From the NCBI RefSeq assembly GCF_949628215.1, contig NC_134281.1, positions 45,652,512 through 45,716,511 on the forward strand: a DNA stretch of 64,000 nucleotides. Direction: 5' to 3'. The notes beneath the pieces were generated by a model. It did no database searches. It was not told the origin of the DNA and saw only the letters and a program-made list of their open reading frames with translations. This DNA comes from Phalacrocorax aristotelis (lineage: Eukaryota; Chordata; Aves; Suliformes; Phalacrocoracidae). Numbering within the stretch: the first letter of the stretch is position 1; every line of letters begins with the position of its first letter. A program made the position numbers and the translations under genes. Of the stretch, positions 1 through 11,800 are shown piece by piece.

Positions 1-3000
1 GGCACCAAAACAGAGGATGTTACTTCTTACAGAGCTATATTTTTAACCGAGTAGATAAAAGTTATCCATATTGCAATTTCAAGATACAAACCAGGATGTC
101 TTTTCTAAATAGCGTATTACGATGCACAGCTTAGAATTAACATAGAAACCTACAGTGAGTTTGTCTCTAACGGCCACAACAGACTGCCAACTCAGCTATA
201 TTGTGATACTAATTACCTTTCACACAATGCAGAGGCATAGAAATGAACATTCTTCAAAACAAGAATATAATTCTCTTCCCAGCAACTAAAGAAGTAACAG
301 AGGTATAAAAGGGATCTACGTGCAAAGTCAGGATCCACACCATGGAACACATTAAATGCTATCAAATACATTTTAAAGAAACATTTTATGACTATATTAA
401 CTTCCAAAGGTTATATTGTCTTAATTTAGTCAGTAAAAATAGTTTCTTTCCTAAGGGAATCAATAAGAATTAAAGCCTCTGTAGATACAAGGAAAAGCAA
501 TTGCATAAAATTCTGCATGTTTAGAACACAGTTTGACAACTTACAGACATGGAAAATATCAGAAAAGAGCCTGACATATTTGGAATCTATGAAAAAAATT
601 CTGTCGCCCCATTCTCCAAAGTGTTCAACATTCCAAGTGAAGAGAAAAAAATAGCAGAAATACAACTATTTCAATGGCATAAGCAGGTTTTTTAGAAAAA
701 ATACAAACAATTTATAAATCTTGCAACCTTAAAACTAAGTTAAATTAAGGATCCAAAGTAGGTTGACTTATTAGAGCTTTCTGCAAGCTTTTACCGACAT
801 GAGAAAAAACCCAAACAAATAGAAATATTCAGAGCATGTTTATCTGATTTCTCCCATTTCACCAAGTCCCATAGATACCTGCTCCCAATAGGTCAGAAGT
901 TAAAATCATGTAAATCTTGCTCATCTTAAAACAACAACAAATAAAACCACAAAAACCTTATAAACCAGTATCAGTATCAAGATACGATGTACAGATTGTT
1001 ATATTAAAATCCTTCTATTACACTAATATAATAATGCTAAAAATGTGAATTTATAGAGATAATTTCTTCAGAGGCAGAACAATTACTATTTGTATATGCT
1101 TTTAAGCAGAATGAAAAGAACTACAATCCACACATTTCTGTCTCACAAATACAACCTTAAGCCAATGCATTCAAGCGTAGCATGCCTTTTGATTATAAAT
1201 GTGTCAAGATAACCCAAACAACACTGTGGTAGCAATATGCTATCTATTGTAATGCCATCGAACATGGCATTTATTTTAAGAAGAAACAAAAACTAGTACA
1301 CACAGAGCTAAAAAAAACATTTTAAACTCACCCATAATATGCATTCATCGTAAAATTTATTAGAATTAGTGTACAGAGCTCAAAGAGAGCTGACACCTCC
1401 CAGATGAATTTAAATGCAGGTTCTCAGGATAACTCATATTCCAGTTTGCTCTTCCTTCCAACACTGTAATTTAAACAACAATGCATTAAGCACTGATATT
1501 CCTGCAAAGGCTTATAAAACAATTTAGACAATTACAGTAGAGTTGTTCCCCACAAAACAAACTCTGAACCTGAAGTGAAACCAGACAGTACTTAAGGGGA
1601 ACATAAAAAGTTTATGCTTGGTATTACCTTCAGATTGGACAATCGTGTTCGTATAATAAGCAGGGTAACAGTTCTGCCAAAAATCCTTCCACCTGGTATA
1701 AATACGAATGTTATGGTTTTTCAGGCTAATGTTTTAATTTCTTAGCACTACCTGTAAATGTTAAAAAAGCAATTGGTTAGCTATTCTGTATCAGCAGGAC
1801 TCTTCTACTGAAGGGTCAACTTTTAGATATTTTATAGAAAGGAAATTCATAAAGAATGCAGAATGCAACTGTGACTATTCAAACCCAAAGATATGAAAAA
1901 TAATGAATCCTTTTTCACATTTATATAGCTACTGCCAAAAGTCTGTCTAAACCCAGGAAACTATGGCCAAGAAATCAGTAATTTTTAACCACCTATTTTA
2001 ATTATGAACAGCCCTTTGAGGTTCCAAAATAACACACTTTTTTTGAATTAATACACTTGGGATACTATCTATAGCCAGTTAAATTGTGAGAGGACTGGAG
2101 AAAAACTCAGACATTTTACCAGAAAGGTGCCATAGTGACAGGATGATAGACAGGTAGGTTTATTGTGATGGGAAAGATATGGGGACCTTTGATTCAACAG
2201 CCCAAGCTGCTAAGCCCAGCAGGACAGGCATGATTTTGTCCCAGTCATTTAGAGAAACTCACCCTAGAAAAACTTTCTCGTCAGATGCCCAGGTCTTGCA
2301 AGGCTTCCGAGTGGTAGCTCCCATCTGTTTACATCAGCTGGTGCTTTGCTAGTTTTAAAGAATTAGAACTGTATTAACTGATCGGTTTCAAGATAACATT
2401 CCTAGAAAAGGACAATACTATTTAAACAAAGATTCACACCGTACATGGAGTGGCATTGAAAGCACGTCTTACTGGATAGACAGAACAGCAATGAACCATG
2501 TCAGCTCCTCTAAGTGCTAGAAGTGGACAGACAGTAACAGAATAAGGCAGTATTACCACACCAGATCTTTTTTGTATGGAAGAATTCATGAAGAAGGAAT
2601 GGAATAAAAAGACATGTAAGTGTTTCATCCTTAAATGCTGTGAGAGACTGCAACTCCAATTTTACTTTTAACAGGAGAAAAGGACTCCTGACATTTCCTG
2701 CAAAACACTAAGCCTCTTCTTATGCATACACTTAGGACTATTATGCAGAACAGGCTAGCCACTAACTTTTCTTAATTCACAGAAACCAAGGTCTTTCTTA
2801 CCATGACCGCTCTAGTGGAGCAGGAATATGGCATCCAAAGAGACTGAATGGTAGGAAGCTGCAAACCAGAGGAGTCTGAGGCTTACAGAAAGTCATTCAA
2901 TGGGATTAGTGTAACATCAGTCTTCGTTAAACAGGCATGAGCGTAGTATGTGAATATCTTTCACATGTGCCAGTCACTTAACCATGAGAAGCTAAACTGA

Positions 3001-5100
3001 AGTAAAGTAGACATAAATCCTGGCAAAGCACATATGCTAACTTCCTCATGCAGGCCAGCTTTCCATTACCGTTCTGACATTGCCTCCTACCATCTCAGCT
3101 GTGAACAGAAAACACTCATGTATGTTCTGAAGTCAAATATATCTTCCAGTCAAGCCTGCACAGATTTAATATTTCCAGTATTCCTAACCATAATGTAAAT
3201 GCAGGAATAAAAGTGATTTAACATTTATTTTAAAATTTACATTCTTAAACCTCTCTTCATATAGTGATACTTCAAAAAAAAAAAAACCCTTTACAGTTTC
3301 TTTAGTGAACATCTTTAACCTAACGTTATTTCAGTTCGTCAAACTTCTGCCTTGTTTCATTAACACCTTCTGAGGTGCTTCTGTGGAGTTTCCTTCAAAA
3401 TGAACCATAATTCTGATTTTCTAATAGAAAAAACTCTAACTGCAAAAGATGTCTTCACTTTTGTAAGGACATCTGGCAGAACTCTGAAGATGTCATTCTA
3501 TTAACTTCTAACTACAGGTAAGGATTAAATTTACTCCGAGCAAACACAGTACAACACAGCACGTCACATGCCACATCATACAGAACAATCAAACCACAAC
3601 ACAAATGCAATGAGTACTGCCATATTAGACTTAAGAAAAAGTGCTCTACTTCATCATTTAGCTGAGTTGTACATATTTAGTTTTTAATCTTTATTCAAAA
3701 CTAGATTTTTCCAGACTATTAATCTGTGTTCCTCAATATCCTCCAATTCCCTTGGGAAAAGAACATAAGAAAAGCTGTCTAACTTAGGCAGAGGAGAAGG
3801 GGCTTGACCTATTACCACACAGTGAATGACATTAGGAGTCCATTATCTGTTCAAGAGTGAGCCTTAAATATTTCACCTCCCTCTACCTATCTTTTTATTT
3901 TCTTCTCTCACTCTTGGTGAGTCTATAATAAACTGTTCTTTATTTTGTGTGTGTCCAGTGAATAGTGCCTTTAGGTCCAAGCAAAGAGTAATTTAAGTTA
4001 AATGAGACAAAGATGCAATTTCTTTGCCTCATTATTTTAATCCAATGAGTCCTAAAATATATCCAAAGTAGCTATTTAACCCTAATTTATCAGTGCCTAG
4101 AATTAAACATTCATAGTTTTCTAGAAAATTACTGTATTGCCTCTCACTGCAATAATTTCTGTTAAAAAAAATCAACCACTAATCCCAACATTTTTTGGCT
4201 TTGCCTGTACTAGTGAAGGCTTAGAGCTCCTACAGAGTCAGAAGAGGAAGCTAGATCACAAAACATACAGGGCTCCTGAAAAACAAACTGAAGCCGAATC
4301 TGACCAATCCGAGGAGGGTTTAATCAGTTTACATATGAATTAGGTCCAGATGTGGACACCTAGGGCTTTCCTCCACCCAGAGTTATCTGAGATCAAAAGG
4401 TTTATTTGATTATTTACACAATACCATACCAAAGGGCATGTTATTTCCAAGAAGAGGTTAGATCTGGAAGCAGTTCCGCTATTTCTACTCAGTTCATAAT
4501 AGTAAATATTGCCAAATTTAACCTTGCTGTAACTGTAAAGTAAGCAGAGTGAGCTTCATCAGCCCTGCACTAACAGCCTACACCTGGGATGTGACCCAGC
4601 ACCACCTACATGAAATCAAGTTCATCAGCGTAAAATCCATTTTCAGCCTACTCCGCAGTACAAAATGTCCCCCCATTCAGCATCCTCAATAAAAAGTGTC
4701 CTAGTGATCAGCACAAAAGGTCCCCATTTCTAAATTATTTCAGAAGGGAATATTTTACAAAAGGGCATGTCTCCCGCTATTTCCTTTCTCTCAGCGGTTC
4801 CCAAAGAGCAAAAAGGTAGACACCACCACCAGTCCACCTACTGTCGAACTTCAAGCCACCACCGATGAGGCTTGCCTGACACCCCAGCACCAGTGACGAG
4901 GAGGCACAGGGGCGACTGGCTGCGGGGAGCCCAAACCCGGCCCAGGTTACTGCCTTCGGCTGGGGGAGGCACAAACCGCTTCAAATTCTAGCACTGCATG
5001 CTAATGTCTGGACCCGCAACAGAAGGCCAGCTGCACCTCATTTTTCCTTTATTACTGCTATGTCTGAATATTACAAGAAATCTTTTATTAGTAACAAGTG
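1..5100. other. Non-coding flank left of MAGOH; possible LRP8 3' end
   Basis: I see no exon-like coding stretch here; the open frames are short and do not resemble known proteins. The DNA is AT-rich until about 4.8 kb and then rises toward the MAGOH CpG island. In vertebrates LRP8 lies immediately upstream of MAGOH on the same strand, so a 3' untranslated tail of LRP8 could lie here. The direct support is plus-strand AATAAA at 3927-3932, followed by a T/GT-rich stretch at 3939-3956, and a second AATAAA at 4688-4693. There are A-runs near 3275-3287. No intact transposon is recognised. Confidence 0.5.
3927..3956 (+). promoter_or_regulatory. Candidate poly(A) signal with GT-rich downstream element
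   Basis: AATAAA at 3927-3932 is followed within 15-25 bases by a T-rich stretch and then tgtgtgtgtcc, the usual arrangement of a vertebrate cleavage and polyadenylation site on the plus strand. By synteny the transcript ending here would be LRP8. No LRP8 coding exon is inside the window to confirm it. Confidence 0.35.
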
Positions 5101-5149
5101 AGTAATTTTCCCAAAATTATGGGAAAGCAGTGAGGGGTTTTGGGGCAAA

Positions 5150-6050
5150 GCACGCGCGTGCCCTCGCTGAGGGAGCGAGCGGGCCGGGCTGTCAAACCAA
5201 CACTGGCGGGCTGGGCCGTCCCATGTTCCAGCGGCGGCGCCCACGCCACCGCCACCACACCTGCAGCGCGGGGGAAACGCGTGTGACAGTCACGCACCAG
5301 CGTGACTTTCTTCTGTCAAACACTACAAATACTCCTGCGAGAAAACCGCTCTGCGTCGGCCGATGGGGCACCGGGTACCCGGGGCGAGCCGCCCGCCCAA
5401 GGGCTGAGCCGCTGCCCTGGAGAGGGGGCGCCGCCCCTCACCCGTGCCGCTCCGAGCCGCGGGGGGACCGGCGGCCTCCCGCTGGGACTTCGGCCCGGCC
5501 CGCCTCCCCCCGCCGCCAGAGGGCGGCCGCTACCCCCTCTGTTGACGTTGACGTTACCGCTCCGGCTCGCGGCAGCGGGCGCTGCCGGCCAATGGGAGTG
5601 GGAAGCACGCCCCGCCCCGCCGTGACGCGGCTGCCCCGCGCCGCCGGGGTGCATGCCGGGGCGGCGGCGGGACCATGGCGAGCGACTTCTACCTGCGGTA
5701 CTACGTGGGGCACAAGGGCAAGTTCGGCCACGAGTTCCTCGAGTTCGAGTTCCGGCCCGACGGTAAGGGCGGGGCGGGACCGGGGGGTGCGGCGGGGCCC
5801 GCTCTCCGCTGCCGGGGAGAGGCGGGTGCGGGCCGGGGGCTGCCGCAGAGTGGAGCGGAGCAGTGCCCGCCCAGCGCTGCCCTGGCGGGGGTTTTAACGC
5901 CCGTCCTGTCTTCGCCAGGGAAGCTGCGCTACGCCAACAACAGCAACTACAAGAACGACGTCATGATCCGAAAGGAGGTACGGGCGGGGCGGGGCGGGGG
6001 TGCCGGCGGGGCCTGCCGCCGGGGCGCGGAGTGACCGCGGCAGCGCGCTC
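5150..6050. promoter_or_regulatory. CpG island promoter of MAGOH
   Basis: This GC- and CpG-dense block covers the MAGOH upstream region, exon 1 and exon 2. Visible promoter-type motifs are a CCAAT box at 5589-5593 (about 80 bp before the ATG), GC boxes around 5608-5618, and a double TTGACG motif (CRE-like half sites) at 5542-5556. No TATA box is visible, as is usual for a housekeeping gene. Long open frames here on both strands are by-products of high GC content. Confidence 0.75.
5513..5527 (+). promoter_or_regulatory. CTCF-like core motif
   Basis: The 15 bases CCGCCAGAGGGCGGC fit the vertebrate CTCF core consensus at every informative position (CC, AG, GGC). The site lies about 150 bp upstream of the MAGOH start codon inside the CpG island. 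This is a motif match by eye; occupancy is not shown. Confidence 0.45.
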
Positions 6051-7272
6051 GGTGCCGCTCGGGGTTCCCGTTTCACGGTGGAATGGTGTTTGTAGGCGTA
6101 CGTCCATAAGAGCGTGATGGAGGAGCTGAAGAGAATAATCGACGACAGTGAAATCACAAAAGAAGATGATGCTCTGTGGCCTCCTCCCGACAGAGTTGGT
6201 CGCCAGGTTGGTGTATGGTGGCTTCCCTAATTGCTGGTTTCGTTTTATGTGTTAGCTCATTAGAAACATAACTGAAGTTTTTCTTCAACTCAGTACTTTC
6301 TAGCCAAGAGGGAAACAAATACTGTTTTAAAACCTGAACAGCACCTAAATGGCAATTTAGTCGTGGGAATTAACATGATCCATAGACCTGCTGTGTTCAA
6401 CACCTCTGTAATAAAGATGGAAAAAACATCATCCTAGTACTTAAGTATTTCTGTAACTAACACCGTAAAGCAGTAGTTTGAATTACCATAATCTTTTATT
6501 TTTCAGGAGCTTGAAATAGTAATTGGCGATGAGCACATCTCCTTTACCACATCAAAAATTGGTTCACTAATCGATGTAAATCAGTCCAAGTATGTACTCT
6601 GCTTTTTTATGATGATGTCTTTATGTAACGACTTATATTAGAACTTGCTGATTAGTAGATACTTGCATTTTATATCGTTCCAAAATACAAATCAGTTCCT
6701 GGGGTCACAAGTGCATTGTGTTCCAGTGTAACATACCAAATGCTTTTAGACTGTGGCATTAGGTGCTGTATTTTCAGCCTCATTGAGCAGCTACCCTTAC
6801 TGTAGGAAACCCTGCTAGCTGTATTTGGAGTCTGAACTGAGCCGTCATTGGCCTGTTCCCACCAGTGTCTCTGGGAAAACCAAGATCTCTGTATTTCACC
6901 TCAGCTGAAAAGGCTGTGTATCATGGTTTTTAAATTCAACAGGATGTTACTACTTGCTTTCATGATAAAAATACACATTTTTATTAACACTTAAAGCATG
7001 CAAACTTGGAGCACCGAATGTAGAATGAAACAAATCTGTTAATGTCTAAGAGACCTCTGAAAAGCCTGCATATGGCTTTGTTGGTTTTTTAATAGGTTAG
7101 TTCTATAAGCTGCTCTCTTAAAACACCAATGTAACTTTTTTTCCCCCCCCTTCCTTCTGTTGTGCACTGCAGGGATCCAGAAGGCTTGAGAGTGTTCTAC
7201 TACCTGGTCCAGGACCTTAAGTGTCTAGTCTTCAGTCTTATTGGTCTACACTTCAAGATTAAGCCAATTTAA
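5675..7272 (+). CDS. MAGOH: MAGOH, exon junction complex core subunit (complete)
   Basis: MAGOH pairs with Y14/RBM8A and, with eIF4A3 and CASC3, forms the exon junction complex. That complex is deposited on spliced mRNA in the nucleus and directs localisation and nonsense-mediated decay. Five coding exons: 5675-5762, 5919-5977, 6096-6206, 6507-6589, 7173-7272. They sum to 441 bp, giving 146 residues plus TAA. The protein starts [18 protein letters not shown] and ends [11 protein letters not shown]. From memory it is nearly identical to human MAGOH (146 aa), with the second residue Ala instead of Glu. All introns are GT-AG and short (156, 118, 300 and 583 bp), much more compact than the human gene. 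The start codon has good context (gaccATGG) and lies in the CpG island. The first Gly and the Lys before DPEG are split by introns. Synteny points to MAGOH rather than the MAGOHB paralogue. Nothing looks broken. Confidence 0.97.
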
Positions 7273-7439
7273 GCCAAACAAACTGAAGTTTGTATTGTGG
7301 TGTCTGGGGGGCGGGGGCGGCGCAGGGAAGAATTGAAAGTCCTTGTACTTTTTGGCCTGAAGCTTTTATGTATGTTAGAATGGTTTTTTGTTTTGTTTTT
7401 TGTTTGTTTTTTTTTTTACAAACTGTCAGTGACTGCCTC

Positions 7440-7445
7440 AATAAA
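7440..7445 (+). promoter_or_regulatory. MAGOH: MAGOH poly(A) signal
   Basis: AATAAA lies 168 bp after the MAGOH stop codon and is followed by T-rich sequence. This gives a short 3' UTR of about 190 bp, which includes a T-rich tract (7382-7418). Confidence 0.75.
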
Positions 7446-8160
7446 ATGGTGATATCTGTATTTTATAATTTATAAGTTCTGGTGAGAAACTGACTTCTAA
7501 CACTTCTTTTATCATGGTACTTTCAGGGTGTGTTACTTCTCTTGTATCACACAAAGCTGTATTTCACTTCTCTATGCATCTGTACAAAATGGGATTAAGT
7601 CTGGCTCTGTGAAATGAAACTTTTGCTAGCTGTCAAGATAAACTTTTGTTATCCCAAGTTGGATATTCTGTTGGCCAGATCAGATGTGTAAAACAACTGA
7701 AGCCCTGACTCTGTACATGATAATAGGTTATAGCAAAGACACGCGTCAACTTCCTGACACTGCTGCTGTGACTGACCGTTTGCCTTCAGAGCAGAAGCAG
7801 ATGACACGGCACCTGGGAGTCTTCACCGATACTCCCATCCAGCTTTAGAAAAACTGAATTTAGAAGCAATGTAGAATGTATTTAGTGGAGTTCCAGACTA
7901 GCAGATCTGTTGTGCAGAACTGAGTAGGAGACTTAGAGGACAAGGGTGTCTCAACTGCAAAGTGGTAGTTGTCATAAAGCACTGTGGGAGGCCCCCCACG
8001 GCACCTCTGCCAAACTGCACTCTTGCTTTCTCCAGCACCTCTTTGTTTTTCCTAAATCAGTAGCCACTGCGAGTGAAAAAAAAAAGATTGTGCTTAAATG
8101 ATGTGAAAAGGTAAAAGCATCTAACCTCTATTACCCCTGCTAGCACCTTCTGCTTTTCCT
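7446..8160. other. MAGOH-CZIB intergenic spacer
   Basis: About 0.7 kb lies between the MAGOH poly(A) signal and the CZIB CpG island. It has no plausible exon and no recognisable repeat. An A-run at about 8077-8086 is the only low-complexity feature. Confidence 0.6.
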
Positions 8161-8860
8161 CCTCTCAGGCGCCTTCTGCCTTTCCCGCCAGCGCCCTCCC
8201 CGCACGCACGCCCCGCTTTCCCAACAGCACCGCTCCGGTTTCACCGCCGGAGGCGGCCGCCCCTCTCCACGGGGCCCAGCCCGCCGCGCCTCTCGCCCCG
8301 GTCGCCATCTTGGCTGAGGGCAGCTGCAGCTTCATCTCGGCTTCACCCCGCCAGGCGGCCGCCAGCTTGGCTGAGGGCACCAACGCAACGCGGTGGAGGG
8401 CGAAAAAAAAAAACCCAACCCAACACTAAAAACACGCAGGAGCGGCTTGAGACCCGCAGCTGCTCCCGCGAGAGGCGGGACGGGGTTGAGGGGGGGCCGT
8501 CACGGGAGTAGCGGTAGTGCGGCGCCTCCGCCGCGCCGTCAGCTGCCGGGCACCCTGCGAGGCCATGGGGGTAGGTAGGGGCCGCGGCCGAGCCGGGTCG
8601 GGTCGGACCGAGCTGAGGGCCTCTTTCGCTGCCTCTTGCCTTGCAGAGGATCGGGCTGCAGCTGCGCGCCACGCTGGAGAACATCACCCGCCTGCGGGCC
8701 GAGGGGGAGGACTTCCGCTGGTACCTCAAGGTGCGCCGGCGGGGCGGCCTCGGGGCGCCGGCAGCGGGAGCCGCCGTTCTCGGCGCCAGGGGCTCTCGGA
8801 CCGTCCGGGAGTGGGGAGGCGACGCTCTCGGCGCCAAGGGCTGTTGGACTGTCCCGTGGG
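8160..8860. promoter_or_regulatory. CpG island promoter of CZIB
   Basis: A CpG-dense block covers the region upstream of CZIB plus exons 1 and 2. It contains a YY1-type site, GCCATCTTGG at 8303-8312. A related sequence 58 bp downstream (8361-8380) shares the segment CTTGGCTGAGGGCA, so the promoter holds an imperfect local duplication. Several GC boxes are present and no TATA box is visible. The large open frames on both strands here are GC artefacts. Confidence 0.7.
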
Positions 8861-11800
8861 GCACCTGGCCACGAAGGCCTGCGGTGTTCAATGTCACTTC
8901 GCTCAGCTTAAAAGGCGATGTGGCTTTTACCACGCAGTGCCAGCAGCCTGCTACAGGAGCAACGAATGTCATGGTATAAGTGTATAGGCACATATACATT
9001 AGCACATACATTACATTGTACATTAGCTTGCGATAATGAAAAGTCTTAAATTCAAGCGTTGGTCAGTGCCTCCATTGGTGAGGTGGTCAGTAATCCAGTA
9101 TCCACTGGGAGGTAACCCAGGTAAATGGTGAGATGCGCTATCTCCATCTTTTATTTCGTGACCATGTTTTGTAACAGGTTTTCCACCCAACACGCCAAAG
9201 GGCAGACCCTCTGCGGCGGGTGTACCCACCGGGTTGAGTCAGCTCATGGGCTGTCGCAATAGGCAGCGCCTCATACTTGCTTCTGGCTCCTTTCAGCTGT
9301 GAAACAGTGGGGTTTGTGAACCTGGGTGCCAGGGGCTGTATCAGCCCCTTCAGCTTTTTAATGCCTGATTACTGACAGCTTTAAATTCTCTGATTTATGT
9401 TTGTTTTTCAGCTGAAATGTGGGAACTGTGGTGAAGTTTCTGAAAAATGGCAGTATCTGCGATTGATGGTACGTTTCCTGGTTGTGACCTGCAGCAGAAC
9501 AAAGAACAAACTTGCCTCCTACGTGCAAGGGACATTGGCATCAGGAATGTGATGACTTGCACTTTAGACGTAGTATTTTAGTAGCTATATTTATTCAGGA
9601 AAAGCTGTCATATTCCATATTAAAAAAAATATTTGGAGACTGTTAATTGAATGGTGACTGTTGGTGACAAAATATTTACATCTGCTTTGAAAAGCTGTGT
9701 TTTTGTAAAAATATCATTTGAAAACAAATTTTGAAGTGATACCAGAATAAGGTTGTGCCTGTAGTGTATTTTTATGATGCTGATGGAAACTTTGGAGAAG
9801 TTCAAGGTTAATTAACTATGCTAAATTACCATTTGGAAACTGAAAAAGCAGAATAAAATTTGTCAGGGATAAGAGAAGGTTCTGTTCTTGGGAATAATCA
9901 TCTCTCTTTGTTGCATACTACTGAATAGTAAGAATGTACTTTGAGGAATTAATGGAACATGCCTAAACGGACAAGACATAACTGCATTATTCACTGTTTT
10001 AGGTCTAGAACAGAATTATTCTTAGATAACCATACCTTTCCAAATTATAGATCTCTCTATTTAAAAAGAAAGCCTTCTTATTGCAATATTTTTAAAAAGT
10101 TAAAGACTATTGTTGTAAAAACTACTTTACCTTTGCAGAGGTTTCCAGTGGCTCAGCTAGAGTGCAGTTAAAAATTATGTCTGTATTCTCATGGTTTTTA
10201 GGACAGTGCTCCCCTGAAAGGAGGCAGAGGAAGTGCCACTATGGTGCAGAAATGCAAGCTGTGCTCCAGGGAGAACTCCATTGGTATGTGCTTAGGAATT
10301 AAAGAGACATCATCCATTTTACACCTTTCCTCCTCAGTTCATGTTTTAGTCCCCATTTTGCTTGACACTGTTTGTAAAGAGCATTCACCAGGGATTTTTT
10401 GCCTTGTACACTGGTGCTTGAGTTCACAACAGGTACATACTTGTCATCATGCTCATGAAGGAGACAGCAAGGCCTCCTGGTGAGTTCAGGTTTCTGCATG
10501 AACAAAACTCATATCCGTAATGTCATTTTACACAAGCGTGCGATTTTTTTCGTATTGGTAGAGAAACAAAGTGGTGTAATGTAAACTTCACAGGAGACGT
10601 GAGAAAAATTGAATTCTTTTTGAGGGCCAACTGCAGGATTGTGCTTTTACTTTGTTTCTTTTACTTTGTATAAGGAAAATTCTTTGAAAGAAGCAGCTGA
10701 TGCTTGGTTTGTGCTGAATAAAACTGAGGACATAATGGCACTCACTTTTACACTTCTGATTTTTTTTTTTAGATATTTTAAGTCAGACAATCAAACCTTA
10801 CAACGTAAGTTTGTTTTTGCTTTTATATGACAAGTGAAAGATAAATAAGCATTAATATTACTTTGAGTTTTTGCTTTATTATCATGTTCTTCTTTCAAGA
10901 ACACAAGAAGCTGGTATCCTCCTCTGACACAAAATTCTCTGGTAGGTTCCTGCACACAATCGCAAGTGTAGAATAATCTGCGATACATTGCATGTCACTC
11001 AAATTACAGGTGATATAATACCCATGTTAGTTTCCTTTTGAAGGCTTCCTTGTGGCAGATTAAGAAATTCTAGTTAATTTCCACCTATTAAATGAGCCCT
11101 AGGATTTTGCTGTCACTTGGGACATCAGAGTTGATCGTACTGTATTTAAAGCAATTCATTCCCAGACTAATGCTTGTCACTGTCTTTCCCTATTAGATGA
11201 AAACTAATGGTATTCTGACTCAATTTTAGGCTGAAGACAGTGAGAAATTCAAAACAATAGTGGAGTTTGAATGCCGAGGTTTGGAACCGGTTGACTTTCA
11301 ACCACAGGTGAGTTCTTATTTGTGATTTGTTTCTCAGTTTTTAAGAGCACTTCTTATAGACTCTAGAGTGACAAAATGCACACTATTTGAAATGGCACTG
11401 CTCTTCCTGGAACATCCTAGACCTTCCCAGTTTTCCATCTTTCTTCTACTTCATTTGACTCAAAAAAAACCCAAACAAACAACCACAAGCAGCTAACACT
11501 AACAGCTCTGATATTCTTTGTGCCAGTAAAATCTAAAATTAAACACGCCTTGGAGCTGTATTCAGATTGCCTTACAGGTGACTCAGTGCTGCTCATCTGA
11601 ATTCATTTGAAAGGTCTTCATTGCGCAGGTTATTGCAAAAGACAGTCTTCCCCAAGGGGAATTGCGAGAGTACATAGCTAGATGGCCACATTCAGGAAAG
11701 CGCCGCTTTGCTTCTTGGTATGTTAGAGTAGATGAAGTTCACATTATGAACAGTCTTTAGTACATGGCCTCTAAAAAAATCAAATTTTCTTTGAGATTTG

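Noticed and set aside
5130-5897. 255-codon open frame across the MAGOH promoter and exon 1
   Set aside because: It is in a different frame from MAGOH and runs through the CpG island and into intron 1. Its Arg/Pro/Ala-rich content is what GC-rich DNA gives by chance.
8343-9023. 226-codon minus-strand open frame opposite the CZIB promoter
   Set aside because: It is antisense to a CpG island, low in complexity, matches no known family and runs opposite exons 1-2 of CZIB.
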